Assembly: GCA_012511925.1 (NCBI GenBank)
Contig: JAAZFD010000155.1
Location: 1-7,718 of the forward strand
Direction of reading: 5' to 3'
From: Clostridiales bacterium
Lineage (GTDB): Bacteria > Bacillota > Clostridia > Christensenellales > CAG-138
Length of the DNA: 7,718 nt
The notes beneath the pieces were generated by a model, which was given only the letters and a program-made list of their open reading frames with translations, ran no database searches and had not been told where the DNA came from. How positions within the stretch are numbered: the stretch's first letter is position 1; the number at the start of each line of letters is the position of its first letter. Positions 1-6,488 of this stretch are shown here, one piece after another. The translations under genes were made by a program, and so were the position numbers.

Positions 1-23
1 GGGCAGTGTATGCCAAGAAAAAT

Positions 24-30
24 AAGGAGG
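24..30 (+). promoter_or_regulatory. Ribosome binding site for rpsJ
   Basis: AAGGAGG lies seven bases before the rpsJ ATG and fixes that start. A TAA at 23-25 runs directly into it, the same stop-plus-binding-site arrangement seen at several junctions further along, but whether that TAA ends a real upstream gene cannot be told from 22 bases of sequence. Confidence 0.85.
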
Positions 31-37
31 AATAAAA

Positions 38-346
38 ATGGCAAACCAAAAGATACGCATTAAGCTCAGAGCGTATGAGCACGGGCTAATCGACGCATCA
101 GCGGCAAAAATAGTCGATACAGCACGTAGAACAGGCGCAGCGGTTTCGGGTCCTATACCGCTACCAACGGAGAAAGAAATAATTACGGTACTTCGTTCGC
201 CTCACAAACACAAGGATAGCCGCGAACAATTTGAAATGCGTACGCACAAGCGCCTAATCGACATTTTAGAGCCCTCGTCAAAAACAGTTGACGCTCTTAT
301 GAAGCTCGATTTACCCGCAGGCGTTGACATTGAAATAAAACTGTAA
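38..346 (+). CDS. rpsJ: 30S ribosomal protein S10 (NusE)
   Basis: S10 belongs to the head of the 30S subunit and, as NusE, also joins the NusB antitermination complex during rRNA transcription. The 102-residue product has the usual family length and reads as S10 throughout: [15 protein letters not shown] at the N-terminus, [11 protein letters not shown] near residues 37-47, the extended loop [19 protein letters not shown] at 54-72, and the ending [19 protein letters not shown]. Residue 57 in the loop tip is Lys, which I recall as the ordinary residue in Firmicutes, so there is no sign of a tetracycline/tigecycline resistance change. The start is fixed by AAGGAGG at 24-30, seven bases before the ATG. 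It is the first gene of the S10 operon; rplC follows after 15 bases. Confidence 0.98.
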   Translation: MANQKIRIKLRAYEHGLIDASAAKIVDTARRTGAAVSGPIPLPTEKEIITVLRSPHKHKDSREQFEMRTHKRLIDILEPSSKTVDALMKLDLPAGVDIEIKL

Positions 347-361
347 GGGGGAGGTGCAATT

Positions 362-994
362 ATGAAAAAGGCTATAATGGCAAAAAAAGTCGGTATGATG
401 CAGATGTTTCGTGAAGATGGCACAATGATTCCCGTAACAGTGTTGCAAGCAGGCCCATGCCCAGTAGTTCAAGTTAAAACAGTTGAGCACGATGGCTACA
501 ATGCCGTTCAATTAGGCTTTGCGCCCGTTCGTGAAAAGCTAGTTACAAAGCCTATGAAGGGTCATTTTAAGAAAGCTGGCTTAAAGCAAAACTACCGCTA
601 TTTGCGTGAGTTCAAACTTGAAGATGCACAAAATCGTGAAGTTGGTTCTGAAATCACAGCCGAAATGTTTGAAGCTGGCGATATGATTGACGTAACAGCT
701 ACTTCAAAGGGTAAGGGCTTCCAAGGTGCAATTAAAAGGCACAATCAGGGCAGAGGTCGTATGACTCATGGCTCGCATTACCACAGGGGCGTAGGTTCCA
801 TGGGTGCTTGCTCATATCCTGGTGAGGTTTTCAAATCGAAGAAACTTCCCGGACACATGGGTTTTGAAAGAGTTACAGTACAGAACTTGGAAGTTGTTCG
901 AGTTGACAAAGAGCGCAACCTCATTTTGGTTCACGGAGCAGTTCCAGGCGCTAAAAAGAGTCTTGTACTTATAAAGAACACCGTTAAGGGTTAA
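362..994 (+). CDS. rplC: 50S ribosomal protein L3
   Basis: L3 is an early-assembly protein of the 50S subunit that binds 23S rRNA near the peptidyl-transferase centre. The product has 210 residues, normal for the family. Family marks are [16 protein letters not shown] at the start, [13 protein letters not shown] at 116-128, the central loop with [20 protein letters not shown] at 135-154 that reaches toward the catalytic centre, and [18 protein letters not shown] after it. The position that is the methylated Gln150 in E. coli is not Gln here (the loop reads GSMGAC), which fits the Firmicutes type and implies no PrmB-like methylation. The first ATG is chosen because GGAGG at 350-354 sits seven bases upstream; the internal ATG at codon 6 has no comparable site. 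A 25-base spacer, the longest in the window, leads to rplD. Confidence 0.98.
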   Translation: MKKAIMAKKVGMMQMFREDGTMIPVTVLQAGPCPVVQVKTVEHDGYNAVQLGFAPVREKLVTKPMKGHFKKAGLKQNYRYLREFKLEDAQNREVGSEITAEMFEAGDMIDVTATSKGKGFQGAIKRHNQGRGRMTHGSHYHRGVGSMGACSYPGEVFKSKKLPGHMGFERVTVQNLEVVRVDKERNLILVHGAVPGAKKSLVLIKNTVKG

Positions 995-1019
995 GGATTA
1001 GAGGAAGGAGGAAACAAAA

Positions 1020-1643
1020 ATGCCAACAGTAGCATTGTTAGATATTACGGGCAAGAAAATCGGAGATATTGAATTAAACGATTATTTCTTCGGAATCGAA
1101 CCCAATGTTCATGTTATGCACATGGTTGTAAAGGCACATTTGGCGAACAGACGCCAGGGCACACAAAGCTCATTAACTCGTGCAGAGGTTCGTGGCGGCG
1201 GCAAAAAGCCTTGGAAGCAAAAGGGCACAGGCAGAGCGCGTCAAGGCTCTACACGTTCACCCCAATGGCGTCATGGCGGCGTAGTATTTGCGCCAAAGCC
1301 TCGTGATTACCGCATTAGCATAAATAAAAAGGTAAAGCGTTTAGCACTTAGAAGCGCTTTGTCGTCAAAGGTTATCGGCGAATCTATCATAGTTGTAGAT
1401 AATCTCGATATCAAGGAAGCAAAAACACGCGAGATGGTTAAGGTTTTATCCGCTTTAGCAACAAGCAACGCATTGATCGTGCTTCCCGAAAAAACCGAAA
1501 AGGTTGAGTTAGCTGCGAGAAACATTCCCCATGTTGAAACAACACTCGTTAGCACTCTAAATGTTTATGACATTTTGAAACATAAGCAAGTTATCCTAAC
1601 AAAGGAAGTGCTTGCTAAGCTCGAGGAGGTTTACGCACAATGA
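1020..1643 (+). CDS. rplD: 50S ribosomal protein L4
   Basis: L4 binds 23S rRNA domain I and sends a long loop into the peptide exit tunnel, where it forms the constriction together with L22. The 207-residue length is typical. The loop, about residues 44-90, is recognisable by ANRRQGTQSSLTRAEVRGGG, KKPWKQKGTGRARQGSTRSP and WRHGGVVFAPKPRDY. The KQKGTGRAR stretch, where macrolide-resistance changes occur in other bacteria, looks wild type. In E. coli L4 represses its own operon through the S10 leader; that leader region lies outside this window, so this control cannot be judged here. The start follows AAGGAGG at 1005-1011 by eight bases. The stop codon overlaps the rplW start as ATGA. Confidence 0.98.
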   Translation: MPTVALLDITGKKIGDIELNDYFFGIEPNVHVMHMVVKAHLANRRQGTQSSLTRAEVRGGGKKPWKQKGTGRARQGSTRSPQWRHGGVVFAPKPRDYRISINKKVKRLALRSALSSKVIGESIIVVDNLDIKEAKTREMVKVLSALATSNALIVLPEKTEKVELAARNIPHVETTLVSTLNVYDILKHKQVILTKEVLAKLEEVYAQ

Positions 1644-1936
1644 CAAGTTCATACGACATTATCATTAAGCCCGTTCTCACAGAGAAAAGCTATGATAATA
1701 TCCCTGTTAAGAGATATTGCTTCATAGTTGATAAAAGGGCATCGAAGGATGAAATCAAGCTGGCGATTGAAGAGATTTTCGGCGTTAAGGTTGAAAAGAT
1801 AAACACCGCTAATCAGCTTGGTAAAATGAAGCGTCAAGGCAGAACTCAAGGTCGCAGACCTTCAACGAAGAAAGCATACGTGCAATTAAAGGAATCGTCA
1901 AAGGGAATAGACTTCTTTGACAGCCTGTCGCAGTAA
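1640..1936 (+). CDS. rplW: 50S ribosomal protein L23
   Basis: L23 sits at the outer end of the peptide exit tunnel, where in studied bacteria it is the docking site for trigger factor and contributes to signal-recognition-particle binding. The 98-residue protein shows the family pattern: [14 protein letters not shown] at 5-18, the helix [15 protein letters not shown] at 37-51, the basic loop [20 protein letters not shown] at 62-81, and an acidic/aromatic tail. The start overlaps the rplD stop by four bases (ATGA), and its binding site, GAGGAGG at 1623-1629, lies inside the last codons of rplD ten bases upstream. This points to translational coupling of L4 and L23, two exit-tunnel proteins. 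Confidence 0.97.
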   Translation: MTSSYDIIIKPVLTEKSYDNIPVKRYCFIVDKRASKDEIKLAIEEIFGVKVEKINTANQLGKMKRQGRTQGRRPSTKKAYVQLKESSKGIDFFDSLSQ

Positions 1937-1947
1937 GGAGAGGGAAT

Positions 1948-2781
1948 ATGGCATTAAGAAAGATTAAACCCACAACTCCGGGTCAACGTTTTATGACGAT
2001 GTCCGAGTTCAACGAAATTACCACGACAAGCCCCGAAAAATCCTTGCTTGATACAAGAAAGAGGAAGGGCGGCAGAAACAATTATGGTAAGATTACTATT
2101 CGTCATCATGGCGGCGGAGCAAAGCGCAAGTATCGTATAATCGATTTCAAACGCAACAAGGCTGATATACCTGCAAAGGTTGCTACCATAGAGTACGACC
2201 CCAACCGTTCGGCAAACATTGCACTCCTTCACTATTTAGATGGTGAAAAGAGATACATAATTGCTCCAATGGGACTTCAAGTAGGCGACACTATTGTTTC
2301 TGGCGAACACGCAGACATAAAGGTTGGAAACGCTTTGCAGATTGTGAACATACCCGTAGGCACTATGATTCATTGCATAGAGCTAAAGCCGGGCAAGGGC
2401 GCGCAGTTGGTTCGTAGTGCAGGAAACGCAGCACAGCTTATGGCTAAGGAAGGCAAGTATGCACAGGTTCGTCTGCCCTCCGGCGAAGTAAGGCTCGTTC
2501 CCATTAACGCAATGGCTACAATCGGTCAGGTCGGCAATGCAGACCATGCGAACATCGTTATTGGTAAAGCTGGTAGAAAACGCCACATGGGCGTTAGACC
2601 TACGGTTCGTGGTTCAGTTATGAACCCATGCGACCACCCACATGGCGGCGGCGAGGGCAAAAGCCCTATCGGTCGTCCAGGCCCTGTAACCCCTTGGGGA
2701 AAGCCTGCGTTGGGATATAAGACCAGAAAAACTAAGAACGTAAACGATAAATACATAGTTCGTCGCAGAGACGGCAAGTAA
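1948..2781 (+). CDS. rplB: 50S ribosomal protein L2
   Basis: L2 is a large, highly conserved 50S protein needed for subunit joining, and its C-terminal loop lies near the peptidyl-transferase centre. The product has 277 residues, the usual length. The N-terminal OB-fold part includes [20 protein letters not shown] at 50-69 and [14 protein letters not shown] at 83-96; the SH3-like part includes [20 protein letters not shown] near 151-170 and [10 protein letters not shown] at 175-184; the C-terminal loop has [20 protein letters not shown] at 225-244 followed by [13 protein letters not shown]. His230 corresponds to the functionally important His229 of E. coli L2. AAGGAG at 1935-1940, fused to the rplW stop, is seven bases before the ATG. 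It is the longest gene in the window and shows no odd composition. Confidence 0.99.
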   Translation: MALRKIKPTTPGQRFMTMSEFNEITTTSPEKSLLDTRKRKGGRNNYGKITIRHHGGGAKRKYRIIDFKRNKADIPAKVATIEYDPNRSANIALLHYLDGEKRYIIAPMGLQVGDTIVSGEHADIKVGNALQIVNIPVGTMIHCIELKPGKGAQLVRSAGNAAQLMAKEGKYAQVRLPSGEVRLVPINAMATIGQVGNADHANIVIGKAGRKRHMGVRPTVRGSVMNPCDHPHGGGEGKSPIGRPGPVTPWGKPALGYKTRKTKNVNDKYIVRRRDGK

Positions 2782-2798
2782 GCGGAAAGGAGTAAACC

Positions 2799-3080
2799 AT
2801 GAGTAGGTCAACAAAAAAAGGACCGTACATTGAAGAGCGTTTGATAAATCGCATTGAGGCGATGAATGCAGGCGGCAAAAAGACAGTCATCAAAACATGG
2901 TCGCGCGCTTCCACTATTTTTCCGGAGATGGTAAGCCATACAGTAGCCGTCCATGACGGAAGGAAGCATGTACCGGTGTATATTACCGAGGAAATGGTAG
3001 GGCATAAGTTGGGCGAATTTTCACCCACACGCACTTTCCGTGGACACAGAGGCTCTGAGAAGTCCTCAGGCGGAAGGTAA
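2799..3080 (+). CDS. rpsS: 30S ribosomal protein S19
   Basis: S19 lies in the head of the 30S subunit with S13 and S14, close to the A-site tRNA and to the intersubunit bridge with L5. The 93-residue product has normal length and clear signatures: [15 protein letters not shown] at the N-terminus, [14 protein letters not shown] at 31-44, [20 protein letters not shown] at 51-70, and [15 protein letters not shown] to residue 85, followed by a short Ser/Gly-rich tail. GGAG at 2789-2792 is six bases before the start. It follows rplB after 17 bases and precedes rplV by 14. A 120-codon open frame on the opposite strand over this gene is only its shadow. Confidence 0.98.
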   Translation: MSRSTKKGPYIEERLINRIEAMNAGGKKTVIKTWSRASTIFPEMVSHTVAVHDGRKHVPVYITEEMVGHKLGEFSPTRTFRGHRGSEKSSGGR

Positions 3081-3094
3081 GGAGGGTTACACAC

Positions 3095-3481
3095 ATGGCA
3101 TTAAATCAAAAATTAAGAGCTCAGCGCAGGAAAGAAAATGCTGACAGGCGCACAAGGGCAACTGCAAAGTACATTCGTATTTCATCACGCAAGGTAAAGA
3201 TAGTTATCGACTTGATTCGTGGCAAGAGTGCAACCGAAGCGAGAGCGATACTTATGTTCACGCCCAAGGCAGCAGCAGCACCCGTATTAAAGGTTTTAAA
3301 TTCTGCAATAGCTAATGCAGAGAACAACCTAAATCTCTCAACAGATAACCTTTTTGTTGCGGAAACTTATGCAAACCAAGGTCCTACATTGAAGAGATTC
3401 AGGGCACGTGCTAAGGGTAGCGCATCACGCATTTTGAAACGCACAAGCCATATCACAATCGTGCTTGATACGGCAAACTAA
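3095..3481 (+). CDS. rplV: 50S ribosomal protein L22, with a basic N-terminal extension
   Basis: L22 binds all 23S rRNA domains, and its beta-hairpin forms part of the exit-tunnel constriction opposite L4. The protein has 128 residues, longer than the 110-113 common in bacteria. The conserved part begins near residue 24 ([20 protein letters not shown]) and continues through [11 protein letters not shown] at 68-78, the hairpin [18 protein letters not shown] at 96-113, and [10 protein letters not shown] at 115-124. The extra N-terminal residues, about 17, are basic and polar ([15 protein letters not shown]). The upstream start is supported by AAGGAGG at 3079-3085, nine bases before the ATG, and there is no internal ATG that would give the short form. 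The hairpin shows no insertion or deletion of the kind linked to macrolide resistance. Two tandem TAA codons end the gene. Confidence 0.97.
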   Translation: MALNQKLRAQRRKENADRRTRATAKYIRISSRKVKIVIDLIRGKSATEARAILMFTPKAAAAPVLKVLNSAIANAENNLNLSTDNLFVAETYANQGPTLKRFRARAKGSASRILKRTSHITIVLDTAN

Positions 3482-3496
3482 TAAGGAGGTAGAAAA

Positions 3497-4225
3497 ATGG
3501 GACAAAAGGTTCATCCAAACGGCTTGAGAGTCGGTGTTATCAGGGATTGGAATACCCGTTGGTACGCTTCCAAAAAGGATTTTGCCGACTATCTTATCGA
3601 AGACAAAAAGATAAGAGAGTACATCAAGAAAACATATTTCAGTGCTTCGATTTCAAGAATCGACATAGAACGAGCTTCAAACAAAGCAACCGTTAGCATT
3701 CACACAGCACGCCCGGGCGTATTGCTCGGCAAAGGCGGTGTAGGCGTTGAAGCTATTAAGGCTGAAGTTTCGAAGTTAGCGGGCAGGGCTGTTAGCATCA
3801 ACATTATCGAGGTTAGAAATCCCGATACGAATGCACAGTTAATCGCCGAAAGCATTGCAAGCCAATTAGAAAAGCGTATCTCATATCGCCGTGCTATGAA
3901 GCAGGCAATGGGCAGAGCCATGAAGGCTGGTGCAAAGGGAATCAAACTTGCTTGCTCGGGTCGTTTAGGCGGCGCTGAAATCGCAAGAGGAGAGCATTAT
4001 CACGAAGGCTCGATTCCACTACAAACAATAAGAGCAGACATCGACTACGGTTTTGCAGAAGCAAGCACAACTTATGGCCGTATCGGTGTTAAGACATGGA
4101 TTTACAAGGGCGAAGTTCTTGGTAAGAGAGCATCATCTGAGGAAATCGAAAGGCCGAGAGAACAAAGGGACAGACGCCCCAGAAAGCCCCGCAGGGAAGG
4201 AGGAAAACCAAATGTTAATGCCTAA
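3497..4225 (+). CDS. rpsC: 30S ribosomal protein S3
   Basis: S3 lies at the mRNA entry channel of the 30S subunit and takes part in mRNA unwinding. The 242-residue product starts with the family signature [20 protein letters not shown] type-II KH domain is marked by GKGG at 78-81, followed by [10 protein letters not shown] at 101-110. The positions known in E. coli for helicase activity, Arg131, Arg132 and Lys135, are all present in [20 protein letters not shown]. The C-terminal domain has [20 protein letters not shown] at 154-173 and WIYKGEVLG at 201-209. The last 30 or so residues form an Arg/Lys/Pro-rich, probably disordered tail. AAGGAGG at 3483-3489 is seven bases before the start. The tail codons contain the rplP binding site, and the gene overlaps rplP by 14 bases. 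Confidence 0.98.
   Translation: MGQKVHPNGLRVGVIRDWNTRWYASKKDFADYLIEDKKIREYIKKTYFSASISRIDIERASNKATVSIHTARPGVLLGKGGVGVEAIKAEVSKLAGRAVSINIIEVRNPDTNAQLIAESIASQLEKRISYRRAMKQAMGRAMKAGAKGIKLACSGRLGGAEIARGEHYHEGSIPLQTIRADIDYGFAEASTTYGRIGVKTWIYKGEVLGKRASSEEIERPREQRDRRPRKPRREGGKPNVNA
4197..4203 (+). promoter_or_regulatory. Ribosome binding site for rplP, inside the rpsC tail
   Basis: AAGGAGG is encoded by the Glu-Gly-Gly codons near the end of rpsC and lies eight bases before the ATG at 4212. It decides the L16 start: the open frame runs back to an ATG at 4053, but that one is deep inside rpsC and would add 53 residues unlike any L16. The next in-frame ATG, at 4218, is 14 bases from the site, which is too far. 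Confidence 0.88.
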
Positions 4226-4646
4226 GAGAGTTAAGCGTAGGAGAGTCCATCGTGGACGCATGAAGGGTAGCGCCCAAAGAGGCAATATCATAAACTACGG
4301 CGAAATGGGATTAGTAGCAATGGAGCCGGCTTGGGTAACAAGCAACCAGATTGAAGCAGCCCGTATAGCGATGACACGTTTTATCAAGCGTGGCGGTAAG
4401 GTTTGGATTAAAATCTTCCCCGACAAGCCCGTAACCGAGAAGCCTGCTGAAACCCGAATGGGTAGCGGTAAAGGTTCTCCCGAATACTGGGTAGCAGTTG
4501 TAAAGCCGGGCAGAGTTATGTTCGAGATAGCTGGCGTTGAAGAGGAAACCATGAAAGAGGCGTTGAGATTGGCAATGCACAAGCTCCCCCTCAAATGCAA
4601 AATAGTCCAAAAGGACACCTTGAATGTAGGCGGTGAAGAGCAATGA
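4212..4646 (+). CDS. rplP: 50S ribosomal protein L16
   Basis: L16 is a late-assembling 50S protein that contacts A-site tRNA near the peptidyl-transferase centre. From this start the protein has 144 residues, as is usual for L16, beginning [19 protein letters not shown]. Other family marks are [20 protein letters not shown] at 33-52, [19 protein letters not shown] at 57-75, [20 protein letters not shown] at 81-100 and the C-terminal helix [16 protein letters not shown]. Arg82 aligns with the arginine that is hydroxylated in E. coli L16; whether that happens here is unknown. The start lies within the last codons of rpsC, with its binding site in the S3 tail codons, so L16 translation is probably coupled to S3. 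The stop overlaps rpmC by four bases. Confidence 0.97.
   Translation: MLMPKRVKRRRVHRGRMKGSAQRGNIINYGEMGLVAMEPAWVTSNQIEAARIAMTRFIKRGGKVWIKIFPDKPVTEKPAETRMGSGKGSPEYWVAVVKPGRVMFEIAGVEEETMKEALRLAMHKLPLKCKIVQKDTLNVGGEEQ
4628..4636 (+). promoter_or_regulatory. Probable weak ribosome binding site for rpmC
   Basis: AGGCGGTGA, within the last codons of rplP, matches the extended Shine-Dalgarno AGGAGGTGA except for one base and ends six bases before the rpmC ATG. It is the weakest-looking site in the window; every other internal gene has an uninterrupted purine-rich core. Together with the ATGA overlap it suggests that rpmC relies largely on ribosomes finishing rplP. Confidence 0.5.
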
Positions 4647-4843
4647 AAATAAACGAATTAAAAAAACTCAAGGATACCGAGCTTGCAAATCGGGAAAAGG
4701 AATTAAAAGAAGAGCTGTTTAATCTTCGTTTTCAGCTTGCTACGGGTCAGTTGACTAACCCGATGAAGCTGTCTGAATGCAAGCGAGATATTGCCCGCGT
4801 TAAGACTTTAATGACTCAGCGTGAGCGCGCTGCCAAAGCCTGA
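4643..4843 (+). CDS. rpmC: 50S ribosomal protein L29
   Basis: L29 is a small protein of two antiparallel helices on the 50S surface next to L23 at the tunnel exit. The 66-residue product is of typical length and carries the family pattern: [20 protein letters not shown], then [20 protein letters not shown] at 21-40, then [15 protein letters not shown] to residue 61. It is rich in Lys, Glu and Leu, as expected for the helical hairpin. The start overlaps the rplP stop as ATGA, implying termination-reinitiation. The TGA stop is followed by the rpsQ binding site. Confidence 0.97.
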   Translation: MKINELKKLKDTELANREKELKEELFNLRFQLATGQLTNPMKLSECKRDIARVKTLMTQRERAAKA

Positions 4844-4846
4844 GGC

Positions 4847-4854
4847 GAAAGGAG
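4847..4854 (+). promoter_or_regulatory. Ribosome binding site that decides the rpsQ start
   Basis: GAAAGGAG lies only three bases before the ATG at 4858 but nine bases before the in-frame ATG at 4864. Sites elsewhere in this window sit six to ten bases from their starts, so the second ATG is the better choice. The two starts differ by only two residues. Confidence 0.65.
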
Positions 4855-4863
4855 TATATGGAA

Positions 4864-5124
4864 ATGGAACAGCAAAGAGGATATCGCAAAACTCGCACAG
4901 GCGTGGTAGTAAGCGATAAGATGGATAAAACAATCGTTGTTGCCATAAAAACAAAGGTACGTCATCCCCTATATGGAAAGATGATAAACCGTACCAATAA
5001 GTTTAAGGCACACGATGAAGAGAACACTTGCGGAATAGGCGATACAGTTAAAATCGAAGAAACTCGCCCACTAAGCAAGGATAAGCGCTGGCGCCTCGTA
5101 GAGGTTGTCGAGAAGGCTAAGTAA
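4864..5124 (+). CDS. rpsQ: 30S ribosomal protein S17
   Basis: S17 is an early-binding 30S protein with an OB fold that contacts 16S rRNA helices near the bottom of the body. From the ATG at 4864 the product has 86 residues (88 if the ATG at 4858 is used), and both values fit the family. Signatures are [20 protein letters not shown] at 8-27, the loop [20 protein letters not shown] at 31-50 and [20 protein letters not shown] at 59-78. The later start is preferred because its distance from the GAAAGGAG at 4847-4854 matches the other genes here. It lies between rpmC and rplN, its usual place, and joins the S10 and spc blocks with a 12-base spacer and no terminator. Confidence 0.95.
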   Translation: MEQQRGYRKTRTGVVVSDKMDKTIVVAIKTKVRHPLYGKMINRTNKFKAHDEENTCGIGDTVKIEETRPLSKDKRWRLVEVVEKAK

Positions 5125-5136
5125 GGAGGAAAGGTC

Positions 5137-5505
5137 ATGATTCAACCACAAACCAGACTTAAGGTCGCCGACAACAGCGGTGCAAAGGAAATAATGTGTA
5201 TTAAAGTGCTTGGCGGCTCGGGTCGTAAATATGCAAACATCGGTGATGTTATTGTAGCTTCTGTAAAGAGCGCAACTCCCGGTGGTGCAGTTAAGAAGAA
5301 AGACATAGTTAAAGCCGTTGTAGTTCGCACTCTAAGCGGTGTATATCGCAACGACGGTAGCTTTATCCGTTTCGATGATAATGCGGCAGTTATTATCAAC
5401 GATGCAAAGCAACCCAAGGGAACTCGTATTTTCGGGCCCGTTGCAAGAGAACTACGTGAAAAGGATTACATGAAGATCGTGTCCTTGGCACCCGAAGTGC
5501 TTTGA
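5137..5505 (+). CDS. rplN: 50S ribosomal protein L14
   Basis: L14 is a five-stranded beta-barrel protein on the intersubunit face of the 50S, where it contacts 16S rRNA, neighbours L19, and in other bacteria is the binding site of the silencing factor RsfS. The 122-residue length is standard. Clear marks are [20 protein letters not shown] at the start, [19 protein letters not shown] at 26-44, [20 protein letters not shown] at 62-81, and [20 protein letters not shown] at 83-102, followed by [27 protein letters not shown] at 5123-5129 overlaps the rpsQ stop and lies seven bases before the ATG. This is conventionally the first gene of the spc operon, but here there is no room for a separate promoter. 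Confidence 0.99.
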   Translation: MIQPQTRLKVADNSGAKEIMCIKVLGGSGRKYANIGDVIVASVKSATPGGAVKKKDIVKAVVVRTLSGVYRNDGSFIRFDDNAAVIINDAKQPKGTRIFGPVARELREKDYMKIVSLAPEVL

Positions 5506-5518
5506 ACGGAGGTAAGTA

Positions 5519-5836
5519 ATGAATAAGCTTAAAATCAAAAGCGGAGATACCGTAGTAGTTATAACCGGTGAGGATAAGGGCAAAAAGGGCAAGATTTTGA
5601 ATGTAAACCCAACCGACAGACGCGTTATAGTACAAAACGCTAACATGATTACACGCCACACAAAGCCTCGCAAGCAAGGCGAGCAGGGCGGTAGGATTGA
5701 GAAGGAAGCACCATTGAACGCATCAAACGTAATGTTGGTATGCCCCAAGTGCTCTAAGCCCACACGTGTTGGCTATACATTTGAAAACGATAAGAAATTC
5801 CGCACTTGCAAAAAATGCGGAAAGCATATCGATTGA
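5519..5836 (+). CDS. rplX: 50S ribosomal protein L24, zinc-ribbon form
   Basis: L24 is one of the initiators of 50S assembly and lies near the tunnel exit. The 105-residue protein has an N-terminal KOW motif ([20 protein letters not shown] at 5-24), then [20 protein letters not shown] and [19 protein letters not shown]. The C-terminal part has two cysteine pairs, CPKC at 75-78 and CKKC at 97-100, separated by [16 protein letters not shown]. This is the four-cysteine form of L24, expected to bind zinc; forms without cysteines occur in other bacteria such as E. coli. GGAGG at 5508-5512 is six bases before the start. It follows rplN after 13 bases and precedes rplE by 14. Confidence 0.98.
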   Translation: MNKLKIKSGDTVVVITGEDKGKKGKILNVNPTDRRVIVQNANMITRHTKPRKQGEQGGRIEKEAPLNASNVMLVCPKCSKPTRVGYTFENDKKFRTCKKCGKHID

Positions 5837-5844
5837 GAAGGGAG
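5837..5844 (+). promoter_or_regulatory. Ribosome binding site that decides the rplE start
   Basis: GAAGGGAG begins right after the rplX TGA stop and ends six bases before the ATG at 5851. It supports translation of the L5 N-terminal extension. The in-frame ATG at 5944, which would give a conventional short L5, is preceded by pyrimidine-rich sequence without a binding site, and the upstream ATG at 5806 lies inside rplX. Confidence 0.85.
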
Positions 5845-5850
5845 ATAAAA

Positions 5851-6474
5851 ATGGCAAAGAATCCAGAAGCTCAGGCAGCTCAACAGCCTAAGAAAAAGAA
5901 GCAACAAGCTGAAGAATTAGCTAATTTTTCTGCTCCCGCTCGTATGAGGGAAAAGTACAAGGAAATCGTTCCTCAATTAGTTGAAAAGTTTGGCTACAAA
6001 AATGTTATGGAAGTTCCAAAGCTCGTTAAGATAGTCATCAACATGGGCTTAGGCTCTGAAAAAGACAATCCTAAGGGAATGGACGCAGCAGCTAATGAGC
6101 TTATGCTTATTGCAGGTCAAAAGCCTGTAATCACAAAGGCTAAGAAATCAGTTGCAAACTTCAAACTTCGTGCAGGAATGAACGTAGGTGCTAAGGTTAC
6201 GCTTCGTGGCGACAGAATGTTTTATTTCGCCGACAAACTCATAAACATAGTTCTTCCCCGCGTTAGAGACTTCTCTGGCATTTCAGCAGAGAGCTTTGAC
6301 GGCAGAGGCAACTATGCAATGGGCGTAAAAGAGCAGTTGATTTTCCCTGAAATCAATTACGACGACGTTGACAAGGTTCGTGGAATGGATATAGTATTCG
6401 TAACCACAGCCAAGACTGACGAAGAGGCAAAAGAGCTGCTCAGTGCATTGGGTATGCCCTTTGCACACGCATAA
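5851..6474 (+). CDS. rplE: 50S ribosomal protein L5, with an unusual N-terminal extension
   Basis: L5 binds 5S rRNA together with L18 and forms the central protuberance of the 50S, contacting P-site tRNA and S13/S19. The protein has 207 residues, against about 180 in most bacteria. The conserved part starts near residue 32 with [20 protein letters not shown] and continues through [14 protein letters not shown] at 55-68, [20 protein letters not shown] at 88-107, [12 protein letters not shown] at 113-124, [20 protein letters not shown] at 134-153, EQLIFPEI at 161-168 and [20 protein letters not shown] at 177-196. Residues 1-31 are an added low-complexity segment rich in Ala, Gln and Lys ([14 protein letters not shown]), probably disordered or loosely helical. 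The start is well supported by its binding site. Tandem TAA TAG codons end the gene. Confidence 0.97.
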   Translation: MAKNPEAQAAQQPKKKKQQAEELANFSAPARMREKYKEIVPQLVEKFGYKNVMEVPKLVKIVINMGLGSEKDNPKGMDAAANELMLIAGQKPVITKAKKSVANFKLRAGMNVGAKVTLRGDRMFYFADKLINIVLPRVRDFSGISAESFDGRGNYAMGVKEQLIFPEINYDDVDKVRGMDIVFVTTAKTDEEAKELLSALGMPFAHA

Positions 6475-6488
6475 TAGGAGCTAAACCC

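Noticed and set aside
206..217. Lys57 in the S10 loop, a position tied to tigecycline resistance in other species
   Set aside because: Lys is the normal residue at this position in Gram-positive S10 as I know it; it is Val in E. coli.
995..1019. The 25-base rplC/rplD spacer as a promoter, terminator or small regulatory element
   Set aside because: It contains a purine-rich stretch ending in the rplD binding site, with no inverted repeat, T-run or promoter-like pair of hexamers.
1190..1280. Possible macrolide-resistance changes in the L4 loop, and likewise the L22 hairpin at 3380-3430
   Set aside because: The L4 KQKGTGRAR core and the L22 hairpin appear wild type with no insertion or deletion.
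2623..2640. Cysteine in the NPCDHPHGG motif of L2, where Bacillus has Asn and E. coli has Val
   Set aside because: The position is variable in the family, and I recall Cys there in other Clostridia, so it is not a sign of changed function.
2732..3094. 120-codon open frame on the minus strand opposite rpsS
   Set aside because: It lies entirely opposite conserved ribosomal-protein codons, has no plausible family features, and reflects the codon usage of the + strand gene.
4053..4211. Upstream extension of the L16 reading frame to an ATG at 4053
   Set aside because: It would lie wholly within rpsC, lacks a binding site and adds 53 residues not found in L16; the start at 4212 has a perfect Shine-Dalgarno and gives the standard 144 residues.
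4295..4643. Two overlapping minus-strand open frames (about 107 and 110 codons) opposite rplP
   Set aside because: Both are shadows of rplP; neither has a recognisable domain or good start context.
5806..5850. Upstream extension of the L5 reading frame to an ATG at 5806
   Set aside because: It overlaps the L24 zinc-ribbon codons and contains the binding site of the real start at 5851.
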